8,148 bases of DNA from the NCBI GenBank assembly GCA_019038735.1, contig JAHOYW010000331.1, forward strand, positions 1 through 8,148, written 5' to 3'. Source of the stretch: Victivallales bacterium (GTDB taxonomy: Bacteria > Verrucomicrobiota > Lentisphaeria > Victivallales > Victivallaceae). This document shows, piece after piece, positions 7,170 through 8,148 of the stretch. The number at the start of each line of letters is the position of its first letter. Within the stretch, counting starts at the first letter, position 1. The notes under the pieces are model-generated. The model did not search any database and had not been told where the DNA came from. It saw nothing but the letters and a program-made list of their open reading frames with translations. Made by a program: the position numbers and the translations under genes.

Positions 7170-7197
7170 AATATAACATTTTTTTCTTTTTTTGCAA
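7170..7197 (-). promoter_or_regulatory. candidate promoter of the tig-clpP-clpX operon
   Basis: On the minus strand TTGCAA (7192-7197, 4 of 6) and TATATT (7170-7175, 5 of 6) are separated by 16 bases of mostly A. Transcription would start near 7163 and leave a leader of about 110 bases. The leader begins in an imperfect hairpin (TTTTCAG/CTGAAAA, within 7137-7166). No heat-shock sigma or CIRCE-like site was recognised. Confidence 0.5.
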
Positions 7198-7295
7198 CCT
7201 AGTCTATGTAAAGATTTTGGGCATTTTTCTGCATATTTATATTAAAATTTCAAGAAAAGCTTAATAAATACTAGCTTATTACTTTAAATCAGACT

Positions 7296-7323
7296 TTGAA
7301 AATTTATTTTTCCCTTGTATATT
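7296..7323 (+). promoter_or_regulatory. candidate promoter of the FHA gene
   Basis: TTGAAA (7296-7301, 5 of 6) and TATATT (7318-7323, 5 of 6) with a 16-base spacer, giving a start near 7330 and a leader of about 70 bases. A second box, TATACA (7375-7380), is closer to the gene but has no good -35. Confidence 0.5.
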
Positions 7324-7399
7324 ATCACATTGAGAAGTACTTTATGAGTAATGCTCATATTAATATTTTGCTTTTATACATATAAATAAGGATAACAAT

Positions 7400-8035
7400 A
7401 TGGTGGCAAACCCTAAACTTATTATTTTGTCAGAAAAGCTTCGTGGAAAAAGCTTTGAACTGGATAAAGACCTTGTTACTGTCGGGCGTACCGATAAAGC
7501 CGATATCTGTATAAAAGATGCGACGATAAGTACTGGACATTGTGATTTTACGCGTGATGGCGATATTTTTATATTAAATGACCGCGGCAGTACTAATGGA
7601 ACCAGAATTAACAATGTACCTGTTCCGGAAGGCGGACAGGAATTAAAAAATTCTGATATTCTTCAATTTGGCGCGGTGGAAATATTTTTTGACAGTAATG
7701 ATGGTAGCTCAACTTCCATAACCAGAACTCATACGGGCATAGAGCTGGATAGCACTGAAGTCGGTCTGTCAACGGTTAAAGGCCTTGGTAATTTCTCTCC
7801 TTATGAAAAAGGCGGCAAGGGCGGTATGAGTCAAAAAGTCATGCTAAGTCTGGTGCTTCTGCTGATTCTTGCAATTGTTTTCCTGATAGGCTATGCTGTT
7901 TACGCTATATATTCAGGAACATCTGAAAAAGATGAGAAAGCAAATGCTGCAAAGAGGCAAGTGCTTAAAGCTCGGGAAGTTTCTGCCGAAGGAAATCCGG
8001 TCGCTAAAAAACAGGATGCTGACGAAAAAAAATAA
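7400..8035 (+). CDS. FHA-domain protein with one membrane helix
   Basis: A 211-residue protein. Residues about 5-98 form a forkhead-associated domain, a module that binds phosphothreonine: Gly29-Arg30, ISTGH (43-47, with Ser44 and His47) and DRGSTNGT (61-68). The arginine that usually follows the binding serine (SRxH) is Thr45 here. A Ser/Thr- and Gly-rich linker (99-144) leads to a membrane helix (about 147-171) and a charged Lys/Glu/Ala tail of 40 residues. With the FHA domain in the cytoplasm, the tail would be periplasmic. ATG at 7400 is preceded by AAGGA with 7 bases spacing. It is transcribed away from the tig operon. It is a natural candidate reader for the membrane kinase at 2362-3615, though no direct link can be shown. 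No enzymatic domain is visible. Confidence 0.85.
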   Translation: MVANPKLIILSEKLRGKSFELDKDLVTVGRTDKADICIKDATISTGHCDFTRDGDIFILNDRGSTNGTRINNVPVPEGGQELKNSDILQFGAVEIFFDSNDGSSTSITRTHTGIELDSTEVGLSTVKGLGNFSPYEKGGKGGMSQKVMLSLVLLLILAIVFLIGYAVYAIYSGTSEKDEKANAAKRQVLKAREVSAEGNPVAKKQDADEKK

Positions 8036-8065
8036 CTTGCAAAACAATTTAAGAATATAAACTTT

Positions 8066-8097
8066 TAAGGTACCTCTAATTTTTAACGGGTGCCTTA
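8066..8097 (+). terminator. probable terminator of the FHA gene
   Basis: TAAGGTACC (8066-8074) pairs with GGTGCCTTA (8089-8097) through 9 bp including one G-U wobble, with a 14-base loop, 30 bases after the stop codon. The tail TTCTATCTATATAT is T-rich but not a clean T-run. Confidence 0.5.
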
Positions 8098-8120
8098 TTC
8101 TATCTATATATAAAATAGGG

Positions 8121-8147
8121 TCGTGCGAAATACAAGATTTCGCACGA
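8121..8147. repeat. perfect 11-bp hairpin at the right edge
   Basis: TCGTGCGAAAT (8121-8131) and ATTTCGCACGA (8137-8147) are perfect inverted repeats around the 5-base loop ACAAG. It could be a second terminator, in which case a T-run should follow just beyond the window, or the end of a repeat or mobile element. On the minus strand it is followed by CCCTATTTTA, a poor terminator tail. Confidence 0.55.
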
Positions 8148-8148
8148 G

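Larger units (their letters stand above)
7052..7399. other. divergent intergenic region between tig and the FHA gene
   Basis: A 348-base AT-rich region between two genes that point away from each other. It holds one candidate promoter for each side, an imperfect hairpin at the start of the tig leader (7137-7166), a 6-bp hairpin in the FHA leader (7343-7359), and AAGCT/AGCTT (7257-7261, 7272-7276) as a weak inverted repeat between the promoters. I see no small gene and no RNA gene in it. Confidence 0.6.

Overview
The window is AT-rich bacterial DNA with compact gene spacing. It carries the standard trigger factor / ClpP / ClpX chaperone-protease operon together with a membrane-anchored Ser/Thr kinase and a membrane-anchored FHA protein. 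The kinase dialect (GGMK glycine loop, HLDLKPEN catalytic loop, single C-terminal membrane helix) and the mix of eukaryote-like signalling with a Kdo/WaaP-type sugar kinase suggest a Gram-negative member of the Planctomycetes-Verrucomicrobia-Lentisphaerae group, most likely Lentisphaerota. This placement is an inference from protein style, not from a marker gene.

Layout from right to left on the minus strand: a promoter near 7170-7197 drives tig, clpP and clpX with gaps of 28 and 16 bases. A strong composite hairpin (3634-3674) closes the clp operon and also forms the leader of the next gene, a Ser/Thr kinase (2362-3615). After a 132-base gap, a separate two-gene unit holds an isopropylmalate-dehydrogenase-type enzyme and, 15 bases later, a Kdo/WaaP-like kinase. 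At the left edge lies the N-terminal part of an IS200-like transposase that runs out of the window and seems to lack its HUH motif. On the plus strand, divergent from tig, is an FHA-domain membrane protein (7400-8035), followed by two hairpins.

Trigger factor receives nascent chains and ClpXP degrades unfolded or tagged proteins. They are flanked by a writer (kinase) and a reader (FHA) of Ser/Thr phosphorylation, both predicted to sit on the cytoplasmic face of the inner membrane. The kinase is the most unusual item: it has no lysine at the VAIK position but has one in the glycine loop, at the spacing seen in eukaryotic WNK ('with no lysine') kinases. Other points of note are a Lys-Tyr pair at the coenzyme-specificity site of the dehydrogenase, a trigger factor with an apparently dead prolyl-isomerase site, and an in-frame GC-rich repeat inside the WaaP-like gene. 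No tRNA, rRNA or CRISPR array was seen.
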